Shown here: one piece after another, positions 12,343 through 22,954 of the stretch
Layout: each line of letters opens with the position of its first letter
Position numbering within the stretch: the first letter of the stretch is position 1
Origin: Antilocapra americana
Taxonomy: Eukaryota > Chordata > Mammalia > Artiodactyla > Antilocapridae
DNA: 64,000 nucleotides
Assembly: GCA_007570785.1 (NCBI GenBank)
Contig: ML664161.1
Span: 11,546,927 to 11,610,926, forward strand
Reading direction: 5' to 3'
Position numbers and translations under genes: made by a program
Notes under the pieces: generated by a model
The model's input: only the letters and a program-made list of their open reading frames with translations
Database searches by the model: none
Told to the model about the DNA's origin: nothing

Positions 12343-12401
12343 TTCCATAATATTTTGCATTGCAGCCAGATTCTTTACCAAGTGAGCCACAAGGGAAGCC
12401 C
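12343..12401 (-). mobile_element. Head-only Bov-tA fragment between direct repeats
   Basis: The bases 12362-12401 are the reverse of the Bov-tA tRNA-like head (ttctttaccaagtgagccac, then aagggaagccc). The BovA body and 3' tail are absent. A 12-bp direct repeat aaatttatatat flanks the 59-bp piece (12331-12342 and 12402-12413). The repeat is low-complexity, so its status as a target duplication is uncertain. Confidence 0.65.
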
Positions 12402-12413
12402 AAATTTATATAT

Positions 12414-13030
12414 ATAATATGCTAATTGTCAAAACGTTAGAAAATACAAGAAAGCATTTAGACTAAAGTAAAAGTCACCTATACGATGGCAACTCAGACT
12501 TTTTTCACCTATTATATTTTGGCATATTATTTTATGGTCTTTTCACATGTTTATAGCATATTTTAAAATAATATTTGATAATTTCTTATATAGAGATTTG
12601 TTAAAAAATTTTTCCCTACCCAATATTATTTTATGAAATGTTGCCAGTTTATTAAATGTAGGCCTAATGAGTGAACTGAAGAAAAGAATAAGGCATTCCT
12701 TGGCTTTGAGGTGGGGACTGAAGGATAAACAGTAAAGATAAGGGAATAGCAAATGAGTTTTATTCAGTGAAGGATGGGGTAGTTTATTTGATTTAAAAAC
12801 AGCGGAAATAAAATTGCACATTTGAAGGGGAGAGATGATATCTAGCCCTGCCATCCAGGAAGGATGACACTGATATGGTGAAGAGAGCAGTGGATTGTGT
12901 ATGAGAAGCCTCAATTCACACTGCATTAAACACCATTAAATGTTTTAACAATATCAAGTGTGCTACTTAACAGCCACTTCACTTTTGACATGTGGCTAGA
13001 CCTTCCTCCTGCTTTGTTTTTTTCATATTT
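12414..13030. other. Unique DNA with a motif-less 127-codon antisense frame
   Basis: A minus-strand frame runs 12926-12543 with no motif, no supporting context and AT-rich composition. I treat it as chance. The A/G-rich part (about 12670-12850) might be a very old L2, but I cannot align it with confidence. Confidence 0.4.
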
Positions 13031-13045
13031 AAAATGAAACATCTG

Positions 13046-13237
13046 CAGGTCCGTCCATGTTGCTGCAAACGGTATTATTTCATTCACTTTAATGGCTGAG
13101 TAATGTTCCATTGTATATATGTGACACATCTTCTTAGTCCATTTCTCTGTCAACGGACATTTAGGTTTCTTCCATGGCTTGGCTATTATAAACAGTGCTA
13201 CAATGAACATTGGAGTGTATGTAACCTTTTGGAGCAT
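13046..13237 (-). pseudogene. L1 ORF2 C-terminal fragment, inverted
   Basis: The minus strand encodes blocks typical of the L1 ORF2 C-terminal region: KKMCHIYTMEHYSAIK and PFAATWTDLQM, preceded by a KWKKPKCP-like block. L1 identity ends at the duplication boundary. The piece lacks endonuclease, polymerase and most of ORF2 and sits in inverted orientation to its own 3'UTR, so it cannot be expressed as L1 protein. The rest of the inverted ORF2 part (13238-13327 and 13534-13590) is more eroded and is split by a SINE. Confidence 0.88.
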
Positions 13238-13327
13238 GTTTTTCTCCAGATATGTGCCAGGAATGAGATTACAAGGTCATATGGTAGTCCTATTCTTAGT
13301 TTTTTAAGGAACCACCACACTGCCCTC

Positions 13328-13533
13328 TGGGCTTCCCTGGTGGCTCAGCGGTAAAGAGTCTGCCTGCAATGCAGGAGACACAGGTTCAATCCCTGGGTTG
13401 GGAAGATCCCCTGGAGGAGGTAAAAGGCAACCCACTCTAGTATTCTTGCCTGGAGAACTCTGGACCAAGGAGCCTGGTGGTCCAAAAAGGGTCGCAGAGT
13501 TGGACAAGACTGTGTGATTCAGCATGCATGGGT
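13328..13533 (+). mobile_element. Bov-tA SINE nested in the L1
   Basis: Full head (gggcttccctggtggctcag) and body with a cagcatgcatgggt end. It is flanked by acactgccctc (13317-13327) and acactgtcctc (13534-13544), an 11-bp duplication with one mismatch. Without the SINE, the L1 antisense reading continues smoothly. Confidence 0.95.
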
Positions 13534-13999
13534 ACACTGTCCTCCACAGGGAATGTACCAATTTACATCCCCATAGAGCTTGTCATGTACTGAGTAAAGT
13601 AAGTCAGACAGAGAATCAGAAAAATCACAGGACATCCCTTATTTGTAGAATCTAAAAATATATGATACAAGTGACTTATTTACAAAATAGAGACAGACTC
13701 ACAGACTTAGAGAACAAACTTAAGGTTGATGGAGGAAGGGAGAGTTAGGGAGTTTGGAACTGACATGCACACACTGCTATATTTAAAATGAATAACCAAC
13801 AAGGACCTACTGTATAGCACAGGGAATTCCAATCAATGTTATATGACAGCCTGGATGGAAGGGGAGTTTGGAGGAGAATGGAGAAATGTATGTGTATGGC
13901 TGAGTCTGTTTGCTGTCCCCCTGAAACTATCATAATATTGTTTTATGTCTATACTCCAATACAAAATAAAAAGTTTAGTAAAATAAAATGAGACATCTG

Positions 14000-14329
14000 A
14001 ATGATGGATCCCAAATCAGTAATATATCCTTCTAAGCCAAATATATTCCAGAACCATTGTGCAGGGCAGAGGAGGGAGATCCTGTGAAGGTGACTGCAAA
14101 ACTGGAAATCCTTGTAAAAGACACACTCAGAATATATGTGGTCAGGGCCACATTTGCATCTTGTTCACCTCTGTGTTTCCCTTATCATAGGCATAGAGCA
14201 TATGTTCCAGAAATGCTTGCAACAATAAACCACAAGTAAGTTTAGAATGGAATTGACATCCCCACCAATGCCATTTTTTTTTTAAAGTAAGAACATGTTT
14301 TCTCAGGTGGATTGTGATAGCTGTTAGTT
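14000..14329. other. Unique or very old repeat DNA
   Basis: The part 14140-14238 resembles an L2 3' end only weakly ('gcatagagcatatgttccag', 'caataaac'). I do not assign it. Confidence 0.35.
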
Positions 14330-14870
14330 TTGGTCACTGGCAGATAGTTTTACTTTTCCCCTGAAACTAGCAAGAGATCAAATAGATCCATAGGTTGGGT
14401 ATGTGACTCAGTTCTTTCTAATCGTGTTTTCCCCTTGGCTTGGACATGGTGACTGTCCATTTTGGAGGATAGAGCACATGCAGGGGCAGTCAATCAGTGA
14501 TCCTTGTGGAACTAAATGCTGCAGGAGAGAGAGGAGTTGCCCTTCTAGTTAAGTTAGAATATCAGGGACTGGAACTACCCTCCTGCTGAGCAATAGCACT
14601 CAAGACACTGGGCATCAGGCAATGAAGAGAAGTGAGTCCCAAGAGATAGCAAACGAAAGAGGTGACTGGTCAGATTGCCCAGCTACTGCCTACAGAAAGT
14701 TCCCAGGTCACTGTGCAGGGAGAGGGGACCCAGGCAGAGGGAGAGAGCCAGCTCTCAGCATGGAGCAGAAGAAGCTGGGGGTTTGGGGGAGCCAAGGTCA
14801 TGAGAGTTTATATTCCTTTTTATTGTCAACTCACTTCAATTTGGGTTTCAGTCATTTTAAGGTAAAGAGA
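14330..14870 (+). mobile_element. Old interspersed repeat, L1M-like or LTR, family unresolved
   Basis: The order of blocks, from 'tgggtatgtgactcagttct' through A/G-rich middle blocks to 'ttgggtttcagtcatttt' at 14838-14856, matches a common ancient mammalian repeat whose end reads ttgggtttctgtcacttg. I cannot decide between an L1M 3' end and an LTR. A 99-codon plus frame here (14622-14921) has no protein motif and is incidental. Confidence 0.4.
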
Positions 14871-17800
14871 CCTAATATGCTTTCTTATATTTCATTTCCT
14901 GTCCATTTCCCTTATTCCTGAGCTGATTTTTAAAGTCAGCCATACCGCAGGCATTGCAAGTCACATGCTAAGATCTGACAAGTGCCCTTTACTATGTAGC
15001 CGCCAGTATGGAAGCTGCAAGAACCACAGCCTTTAGAGTGATTTTCGAATTAAATGGTTAAAATGTGTTTTTAAGTGAGTACTTTCTGAGAAATCTATTC
15101 TTCTGCAGACAGGCTTACAGCAGTCTTCCATTAGGACTGGAAATGGACTTTCCAGCCATTGACACTTGACAGGATGTTTATTTTCCTGTTATAACAATTG
15201 CCAATTGTCCACCAATTTCTCTTCTCACAGGAATAAGGAAGGTCAGCTGTGATGAACTACCACCGCTATAACCTCCCTGTGAGATTTTCTTTTTATTTAT
15301 ATTTGATATCAATGATTCCCTCATTTCTCATAAAAGAAAAAAAATGAAGACAATCAATTCAAATACTGTCATTGAGGGTGGGGTAGAAGGAAGATAAAGG
15401 TATTTGCATGTTATTCTCAACCTGACTATTGAAGCCATCACCTAGTGAGGATGGAATATCAACACATTCCATTCTTTTTTTTTTCCAAAAAGCTCTGCAG
15501 CTTCGAGATAAAATGTAACCTTGCAGTTGCTAAGGTAACTGAGTGTTTTTTTTTTCCTCCTTAGGAATAGCAGAACAAATTAGGTGAAGAAAACTTCTGT
15601 AAATTGTCAATATATGGATGCCCTAAGGCTGCAATAGTTAAATGGTTCATTGGAATCCTTGGTAACCAATATGAAGGGCAAGTCATTTAAAAGATATTTT
15701 TGATGTTGATCTTATTTGCTTCTTGAAAGCTTAATGCAAATGGATAAAATTATACTCACCCCTCCTTTTCAAGTTTTTATAGCCTTTCTTCCCCTTGTTA
15801 ATTTTTTGAAACTTAATGACTATTGATGTTCCTAACTATGAGCCCAGGATAGAAAATATTTAGGCACAATAAAATATGACAAGGTTAATTGTTGGCAATG
15901 GTTTGCTTCATAATCAGCACGTGTTTAGAATTATGTATTGGTATTTCCCTCTTACACTTATTCCCTGGGGCTTCCTTGTAGTATGACATCATTAATCTCT
16001 CATCATCCTGCTGCAGGATTATTTATAAAAATATTTGAAATCAGAGACTAATGGTTTGTACATGATAATCCAGTCATTGTGTTTGCTTTCAAAATGCCCC
16101 AACATATTTGGACATTAAAACACATTGATAAGGTACTTCATGCTTCTAATATGCATATTTCTATATTTTAATATCCCTGAAGTAAGGGATCATCTTCCAG
16201 GTGATGGTACCTTACAACTTCCATTGGCCTCTTCACTTTTTGAGTGTCTTGTGATATGTATGAGAATCAATGATGTCATAGACTGGATGAAATATGGTAT
16301 TATGATATTGATTTTTTTCAATATCAATATTGAAAGTGTTTTGATAAAAATTTGTGTATAAACTATTTTCACTTGTCTTACCAACCAGTCCACTATCAAC
16401 AAAACATGATTTTCTAGATGCATCTTTAATAAAATCAGCTATCACAGCAGTATTGTCGATATACAAATTTTAATCTCTAAGTGGATTATTGAAGTATCAT
16501 AGGACCATCTCTTACTATCTTCCTGTGAAAACAATGCTTCAAAAGAACCATTTAATAGAAGGGGTTGACTCTGAATATATGAATGTGTAAAGCAATATTT
16601 GCTAGTAGCTCATATTTCATTGACTTTGCCTCAGTCCTTATGTCAGATGTTCAAGCTATATTTCTTTTAAAAATATTATATTCAGATAACTTTATTAGAA
16701 TGATAGGAAGACAAAAATAAGTCAATACTTATTTTAATTGATTTAAAATTAAATTCTTTTATGTAAAGAACAATTTTAGAAAAAATGTGACCTCACTTTG
16801 ACCCAATCAGTATCATATAATTAGTTCATATTATATATTATATATAGTAGTTCATTAAATCAATGAAGTTGAAATGTAAAATAATACATGTAGAATCTAA
16901 TACATAGAGTCTATTGTATTTACCTATATTATTTCATATGTGACATATTTAGCATTATTTCTGCATGTTCACCATACCTGGTGTACCTGCAGTGGCAAAG
17001 TTTTTCAGGAAATAATTTTCATATGAAAGTTTATTTATTATATGCTGGAAGATTTTTTAAAAATTACGAGTTTGATTTGACTTTGTTTCAGCCATTACTT
17101 CAATTTTACAAATGCAAATTAAAATCAATCCATAAGAGGACCAAAGATTGACTATATAGTCTAAGAGAAATCTTGCTTAATTCATCAAATGATTCTTCAT
17201 TCCCAATTCTTAATGAATTTAAGAAAGAATCCAAGAGCCCACTGATGAAAATAAACATATTTGTATTATGTGTATAACATATATTAATACACTAAGCATA
17301 ATACAAATATGCATTATACATATCAAGGAAAAACATATATTAACAATACTTGTCCACAACTTTGATTCAATGACTTTGAATAAAAACCTGAAACTGAATG
17401 TAAATGTAGTTTAACTGTAGCTTTGGTTATGATGTTCTTTAACTGTGGTAATGTGGTCCAAAAATATTCCATGGATTTCATTTCAGTCACTCCAAAATAC
17501 TATTATTTAGTTTACTTGAATACTTCCAGCACAAAAGAATGTTGATTAGAGACAGTGTGTATAATAACTATTTTTCCGTTGCAAGCTGTTTATTAAATAG
17601 TGGAAAGTTTTTTTTCAAAATCATAAAGATTAACCATTTGGAGCTTGTACTTTATGGTTTAATTAAAGTTGCAATTCAGTCTCATTCTTATTTGCCTTAG
17701 ATCTACTTATTACTCTCTTTCTTGAACCATCAACTTTAGAGAATTAAAATTTTAAAAAAGTATCAATTGAAACCTGGCTCCAAAGATATTCATATTTAAT

Positions 17801-18265
17801 AGACTGATGAAATAAAGTTCCTAAAAGATTTTCATCATGATTTTTAAATTTAGCTGATAATTTACTAGGTATATTTTAAAATTGAGAATAAAATTTTTAA
17901 AGTATTCAAGAATGTTTATGTAATTATATTTATACTGTTAAATCCATATTAAATACCCATGATAAAAGAAAAATGTGCTATTTGACAAATATGTAAAAAG
18001 AGGCATATTTTGAAATCATCTATTGTGATGCATAATAATTATTACCATGTAACCTTTGATTTCATGTGAAAAAAGAATCTAGGGTGTTTATGAAAGCATG
18101 TCCAGTATAATAAATGGATATTTAGTCAGAATAATATTTAGCATATGGTTATTTAGAACACACTAGTCACTTGAAATTGGATTGAATAATTTTATAAATT
18201 GAATCTCAAGTAAGATATTTAGTATACTTGCATAAATAATGAAAATAAGAATACCCTTATGAGAA
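14871..18265. other. 3.4-kb stretch nearly free of recognisable repeats
   Basis: No Bov-tA, BovB, L1, MIR or L2 was recognised, in contrast with the flanks. The DNA is AT-rich with some better-balanced parts (about 14930-15260 and 15480-16080). A small perfect stem gatattga/tcaatatc lies near 16303-16324. No exon, open frame or RNA gene could be supported. Confidence 0.5.
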
Positions 18266-18269
18266 TGTG

Positions 18270-18395
18270 AGAGACAGTAGCATATCATGTAAAACATACA
18301 TTTTGGAGTCAGACAGATGTAGAACTGTAACTCTGCACTTCATTTTGGTGCAAACTTGAGCAATTTATTTTATATTTTTTATGTCACTTTTGTTT
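18270..18395 (+). mobile_element. MIR SINE fragment
   Basis: 'agtagcatatcatgtaaaac', 'ttttggagtcagacagatgt' and 'tgcaaacttgagcaatttat' follow the left and middle MIR consensus. The 3' half is lost. Confidence 0.65.
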
Positions 18396-18424
18396 GTATC
18401 TGTGCACAGTGAAAAAAACAATCT

Positions 18425-18800
18425 TTCCATTAGTTAGCTTTTGCTGCATAAATAACTACCCCCAAATTTAGTGACTTGAAATATAAAGGCTTTTTACTGT
18501 TCCCTAGCACCACAGCTCCCTGGGTTCAATCCTTGGGTTGGAAAGCTCCCCTGGAGGAGAGCATGGCAACCTACTCTAGTATTCTTGCTGGGAGAATCCC
18601 CGTGGACAGAGGAGCCTGGTGGGCTACAGTCCATGGGTTTGCAAAGAGTCAGACACAACTGAGTGATTAAGCACACAGCATAATCCCACAGCTCAGCCAG
18701 GTTCACTTGTGTGTCAGCAGCCAGTTGTGTGGGTGAGGTAGGTGGTTCTGCCCATCTAGAGTAGTTGACAGGCTGATGTTTGGTTTAAAGTAACCTCCAG
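18425..18800 (-). mobile_element. MLT1-like LTR, antisense, split by a SINE
   Basis: Left part: 'gttagcttttgctgcataaa' and 'taactacccccaaatttagt', the reverse of the LTR end. Right part (18695-18800): 'cagcaggggttc'-like tissue is diverged but continues the same family ('ggttctgcccatctagagta'). A Bov-tA occupies 18519-18685. The right limit is uncertain because BovB starts near 18802. Confidence 0.55.
18519..18685 (+). mobile_element. Bov-tA SINE, 5'-truncated, nested
   Basis: It starts inside the head (ctgggttcaatccttgggtt) and is complete to the 3' end (gagtcagacacaactgagtg). A perfect 9-bp direct repeat ccacagctc (18510-18518 and 18686-18694) bounds it, inside the MLT1-like LTR. Confidence 0.93.
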
Positions 18801-18801
18801 C

Positions 18802-19809
18802 AAGGAGAGATAAGAAAGCTTTCCTCAGTGATAAATGCGAAGAGATAGAGGGAAACAAAGGAATGGGAAAGACTAGAGATCTCTTCAAGAAAATTAGAGA
18901 TACCAAAGGAACATTTCATGCAAAGATGGGCTCAATAAAGGACAGAAATGGTATGGACCTAACAGAAGCAAAAGATATTCAGGAGAGGTGGCAAGAATAC
19001 ACAGAAGAATTGTACAACAAAGATCTTCATGACCCAGATAATCACGATGGTGTGATCATTCATCTAGAGCCAGACATCCTGAAATGTGAAACCAAGTGGG
19101 CCTTAGGAAGAAACAAAGTTAGTGGAGGTGATGGAATTCCAGTTGAGCTAGTTCAAATCCTGAAAGATGATGCTGTGAAAGTGCTGCACTCAAAATGCCA
19201 GCAAGTTTGGAAGACTCAGCAGTTGCCACAGGACTGTAAAAGGTCAGTTTTGAAACCAATCCCAAAGAAAGGCAATGCCAAAGAATGCTCAAACTACCAC
19301 ACAACTGCACGCATCTCACACACTAGTAAAGTGATGCTCAAAATTCTCCAAGCCAGGCTTCCACAGTGCATGAAACATGAACTTCCAGATGTTCAAGCTG
19401 GATCTAGAAAAAGCAGAGGAATCAGAGATCAAATTGCCAGCATCTCTTGGAAAATTGAAAAAGCAAGAGAGTTCCAGAAAAACATCTATTTCTGCTTTAT
19501 TGACTATTCCAAAGCCTTTGACTGTGTGGATCACAATAAACTGTGAAAATTCTGAACGAGATGGGAATACCAGACCATTTGACCTGTCTCTTGAAAAACC
19601 TGTATGCAGGTCAGGAAGCAACAGTTAGAACTGTACATGGAACAACAGACTGGTTCCAAATAGGATAAGTAGCACATCAAGGCTGTATATTGTTACCATG
19701 TTTGTTTAACTTATATGCAGAGTACATCATGAGAAATGCTGGGCTGGATGAAGCACAAGCTAGAATCAAGATTGCCAAGAGAAATATCAATAATCTCGGA
19801 TATGCAGAT
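18802..19809 (+). mobile_element. BovB LINE internal fragment, sense
   Basis: It begins in the spacer between endonuclease and reverse transcriptase (gagagataagaaagctttcc) and runs through the reverse-transcriptase palm. It stops at tatgcagat (19801-19809), the YAD of the catalytic YADD. Bov-A2 sequence follows directly. No BovB 3' part resumes after the Bov-A2, so the 3' half is missing rather than merely interrupted. Confidence 0.93.
18863..19809 (+). pseudogene. BovB reverse-transcriptase remnant, open for 227 codons then frameshifted
   Basis: An open frame from 18863 to 19546 carries the finger and palm blocks: DGIPVELVQILKDDAVKVLH, KPIPKKGNAKECSNYH and motif A as FIDYSKAFDCVDHNKL. It ends early because a base is lost in the tgtgg codon context at 19541-19546. 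Another frame resumes with CLFNLYAEYIMRNAGLDEAQ up to YAD at 19809. The final aspartate of YADD is not there. It is the longest recognisable coding remnant in the window. Endonuclease and C-terminus are absent, so it is inactive. Confidence 0.92.
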
Positions 19810-20050
19810 GCTGCTGCTGCTGCTGTTGCAAAGTCGCCTCAGTTGTGTCTGACTCTCTGCGACCCCATAGATGGCAGCACCCCAGGCTCCCCTGTCCCTG
19901 AGATTCTCCAGGCAAGAATACTGGAGTGGATTGCCATTTCCTTCTCCACTGCATGAAAGTGAAAAGTGAGAGTGAAGTTGCTCAGTAATGTCTGACTCCT
20001 AACGACCGCATGGACTGCAGCCTACAAGGCTCCTCCATCCATGGGATTTT
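19810..20050 (-). mobile_element. Bov-A2 SINE (BovA dimer), antisense
   Basis: It opens with a gctgctgct run and contains two BovA units in tandem: gcgaccccatagatggcagc, then after a gcatgaaagtgaaaagtgag linker, cgaccgcatggactgcagcc. The linker is diagnostic of Bov-A2. The second unit ends early near 20050. The left end abuts BovB inside the YADD codons. Confidence 0.9.
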
Positions 20051-20084
20051 AGATCTAAATAAAATGCATTATCTTTGCTTATTA

Positions 20085-20755
20085 AAAAAAAAACAAACTT
20101 ATTTTGAACTAATTTTAGACTTGCTGAAAAGTGGCAAAAATAAGTCACAGTTTCCATAAATCTCCCAATTCCACTACTTCTAGTATTAACAGCCTTTGTG
20201 GACATAATAAAACTTTCAAAACTTAGGAATTAACTTTGTTACAATACTATTAAATAAACTACAGATCTTATATGAATTTCATCAGTTTTTTCCAATACTT
20301 TTTTTTTATGTTCCAAGATTTTGTCTATAATCTCACATTGCTTTAAGTTATTATTTCTCCTTAAACTCTCCAATTTGTAAGTTCCTCAGTTTTTCTGTTT
20401 CCTTTATGAACTTGACACTTTTGAAGAGCACTGCTCAGCTGTTTTATAGAAAGCCCCTCAATTTGGACTTTTTTGTTCTCATGATCGAAATAAACTGGTG
20501 TATTTTTGCATAGTGTTACCACTGAAATAATACTGTGTCCTCTGTGCATCATTTCAAAGTATTTAAGATGTCACTATGCCTTTTGGCTGGTGACATTAGC
20601 CTGGTTACTTGGTACACAGGTTTGTGAAGATTCTCAAAGTTACCATGAAGTTATCTTTCCCTTTTCAATTACTAAAGAGAGATACCTTCAAATCTGCATG
20701 TTTCTAGGAACTGATGGATATGGAGAACCTACTGTACTAAGCCATTTTAAATAAG
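20085..20755 (-). mobile_element. Old L1M 3'UTR, antisense
   Basis: The blocks 'acttgctgaaaagtggcaaa', 'tcagtttttctgtttccttt', 'cttgacacttttgaagagca' and 'aatttggacttttttgttct' follow the reverse 3'UTR of old mammalian L1 (MA to ME groups). It is only moderately diverged but holds no coding part. Subfamily not assigned. Confidence 0.7.
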
Positions 20756-21164
20756 GGAATTGAGCATCCTTGGATTTTGATTTATGTGGGCCCTGAAACT
20801 AACCTCCTTGTGATACCAAGAGGCAACTCTGTCTTGGGGAAATGCTTTGAGATGATGCAACCCCCAGGTCCTAGTTTCTAAGCATCATTCTTCACTAACA
20901 GAACAAGGACTCCTTGGGAAAATAGTTGATTCCAGATGGGACAAGGTGACCCTGAAGCATCTTGTGGTGAGAGAGTTTATAAAAGTGTTCAGAAAAGGTG
21001 AGGGATGTCAAAAATAGGGGAGCAGAATATAAGAGGCTCCAAGGGCTAAAGTTGAACTAATATGAACAGCAAAATAAGTGAAGTTTTGGATATTAGTCCA
21101 GAGACATCCATGAGTCCATATTGATATAAATATGCAATTGAATAAATAAAGATTATTCAAGGTG
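20756..21164. other. Unique DNA
   Basis: I see nothing I can support. The stretch 20810-20990 is GC-balanced but has no motif. Confidence 0.45.
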
Positions 21165-21690
21165 TATGTCATGGCCTGGTCTACTGTAACAAAATAGCAT
21201 AACTTGAGTAGCTTAAATAACAGACATTTGTTTCTTACAGTTCCGGGGAGTGGAAAGTCTAAGGTCAAGATGGGAGCATGGTTGAGTTCTGATGCAAGCA
21301 CTCTTGGCTTGCAGACAGCTGCCTTCTGCTATGTTCAGACATGGGGGACAGAAAGAGAGCTCTTTCTGAGAGTTTCTGAGGAAGAGAGTTTCTTCCTCTT
21401 CTTGATAAGATCACTAATCTTATCATGCATGCTAAATCACTTCAGTAATGTCTGACTCTTTGCAACCCCATGGATTGTAGCCTGCCAGCCTCCTCTGTCC
21501 ATGGAATTCTCCAGGCAAGAATACTGGAGTGGGTTGCCGTTTCCTCCTCCCAGAATCTTATCATGAGGGCACCACTTTTCTCATCTGAACCTAGTTACCT
21601 CCTCAAGTCCTCACCCGCAAATATCATCACATTGGGGCTTAGGATTTTACAAAGGAATTTTAGGGCCATACAAATATGAAATCTATAACA
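21165..21690 (-). mobile_element. MLT1 (MaLR) LTR, antisense, split by a SINE
   Basis: Clear reverse MLT1: 'gtaacaaaatagcataactt', 'cttggcttgcagacagctgc', 'cacattggggcttaggattt' and the terminal 'gaaatctataacagt'. A Bov-A piece occupies 21428-21553. Removing it joins the two halves exactly at the duplicated aatcttatcatg. Confidence 0.85.
21428..21553 (-). mobile_element. Bov-A body without tRNA head, antisense, nested
   Basis: It contains only the BovA unit (from 'ctaaatcacttcagtaatgt' to 'gggttgccgtttcctcctcc'). The tRNA-like head is missing. A perfect 12-bp direct repeat aatcttatcatg (21416-21427 and 21554-21565) proves this is a whole insertion and not a later deletion. Confidence 0.92.
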
Positions 21691-22954
21691 GTGGAGAAGG
21701 GACAGGTATTCCTTACAGTAGATTTTGATTAATAAAGTAGAAGAATGGGGAGGCATAAAATGGAGAGAAATAGAGTCATCATTAGGCAAATGACATGGTA
21801 ATGATTTTGTCCACTGATGGATCTTAAATTTAGTGAGCAAATGTCGGAGATGAAACAGGGTGTCTTTGATTTTAAAGCCTAAAATACAAATAATCTTCTA
21901 AAACATAGAAGTATTTCCTTTTCTATGCAATTCCTTACTACATAGCCAGATGGTATCATTTTTCAATATCCCCTTCTCAAATACTGAGAGAAAATGTTTC
22001 CTTTTGTTTAAGTGCAGCTTCTGGTTAGGCACAGAGGTATAAAACAAAAAGATCAGGTTCTTTGGCACTTTTAGCATCATCTTCTCTAGATTTGTTGTTT
22101 TGGTACTGGTGTAAAATACAAAACTTCAGTTTTTGCTTTCTTTTGGAAGTTCACCATTGGAAATTCGAAGGTCCCATGTCCTGTCCTCTGGCAGAATAAT
22201 TATTAGAAGAACACGTACTGTAATGACATCCATAAATCTAACCAGCTATTCATGGTGTTGGAGCTGGGAACTATATTTGTAAAAGGATTCTTAAATGGAG
22301 AAAAACACATAATGATATCTTACTAGTCCCAAAACATTCTGTGCTCTGTTACATATTTTTTTTTTTAACTAGAGGAGGTACAAAATATCCTAAAAACTAA
22401 GAGCAGATAGCCATAGTCATTACTGTAGCTGTCCATGTATTTTTTTCTCCTTTATTTAAAATGCTTTAAATCACAAAATGTAAGAATTTGAAAGATACTG
22501 GAAGTCATTCAATTCAATGTGTTCATTCAATAGATATGAAAGTTCTAGCATAGAGGTTAAGGAACTTATAAGATTTGCTATGGTCTCATTCATCTTTGAA
22601 GTTCATACTGATCTAATCATGATTACAGAAGTTTGGCTTATTTAGAGGAGATGCACAACTTTGTTTAGTGTATCAATTATTAGCAAACAAATTGAATAGC
22701 AAACTACTAATGATAATTTTGTAACAGCCAATTATAATATTTAGCTCATCAAATTATAAAGCTTAGTTAAATTATAATACTCATAGCTTGCTCTAAAATT
22801 GTAATTATAATAAAAAGGGTTAGAAATAGGTTGGGGGGAATATTTATATTTCATTGGTGAGAGTAATAGTTTGAAATAATACTTAAGTCTAAATATCATT
22901 GTTCTTACCCCTTGCTTTATTTGTGGACATTTAGTTCACTTGTACAATGAAAAA
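21691..22954. other. Unique AT-rich DNA
   Basis: There is no gene. A weak MIR3-like stretch lies at 22455-22580 (given separately). Confidence 0.45.
22455..22580 (-). mobile_element. Possible MIR3-like ancient repeat, antisense
   Basis: 'gaatttgaaagatactggaa', 'gtcattcaattcaatgtgtt' and 'agaggttaaggaacttat' loosely follow the reverse MIR3-type consensus. Highly diverged. Confidence 0.3.

Larger units (their letters stand above)
13046..13984 (+). mobile_element. L1 3' end with 5' inversion (twin priming)
   Basis: From 13046 to about 13590 the sequence is the end of L1 ORF2 in antisense. From about 13590 (ctgagtaaagtaagtcagac) to 13984 it is the following ORF2 end and 3'UTR in sense, ending at an A-rich tail. 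The two parts abut in L1 coordinates. The element is flanked by aaaatgaaacatctg (13031-13045) and aaaatgagacatctg (13985-13999), a 15-bp duplication with one mismatch. Inversion plus duplication is the known outcome of twin priming. A Bov-tA later entered the inverted part. Confidence 0.9.

Noticed and set aside
12543..12926. Antisense open frame of 127 codons, the longest not explained by a transposon
   Set aside because: No domain, signal or repeat-protein pattern. Composition follows the AT-rich DNA, and there are no splice-site or promoter signals around it that I could support.
14622..14921. Plus-strand frame of 99 codons with a second overlapping frame of 67 codons
   Set aside because: It lies in an old interspersed repeat; two frames open together in balanced DNA suggest chance. 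No motif.
16285..16340. Small hairpin gatattga/tcaatatc, considered as a microRNA precursor
   Set aside because: The stem is only 8 bp and AT-only; far shorter than a microRNA precursor.
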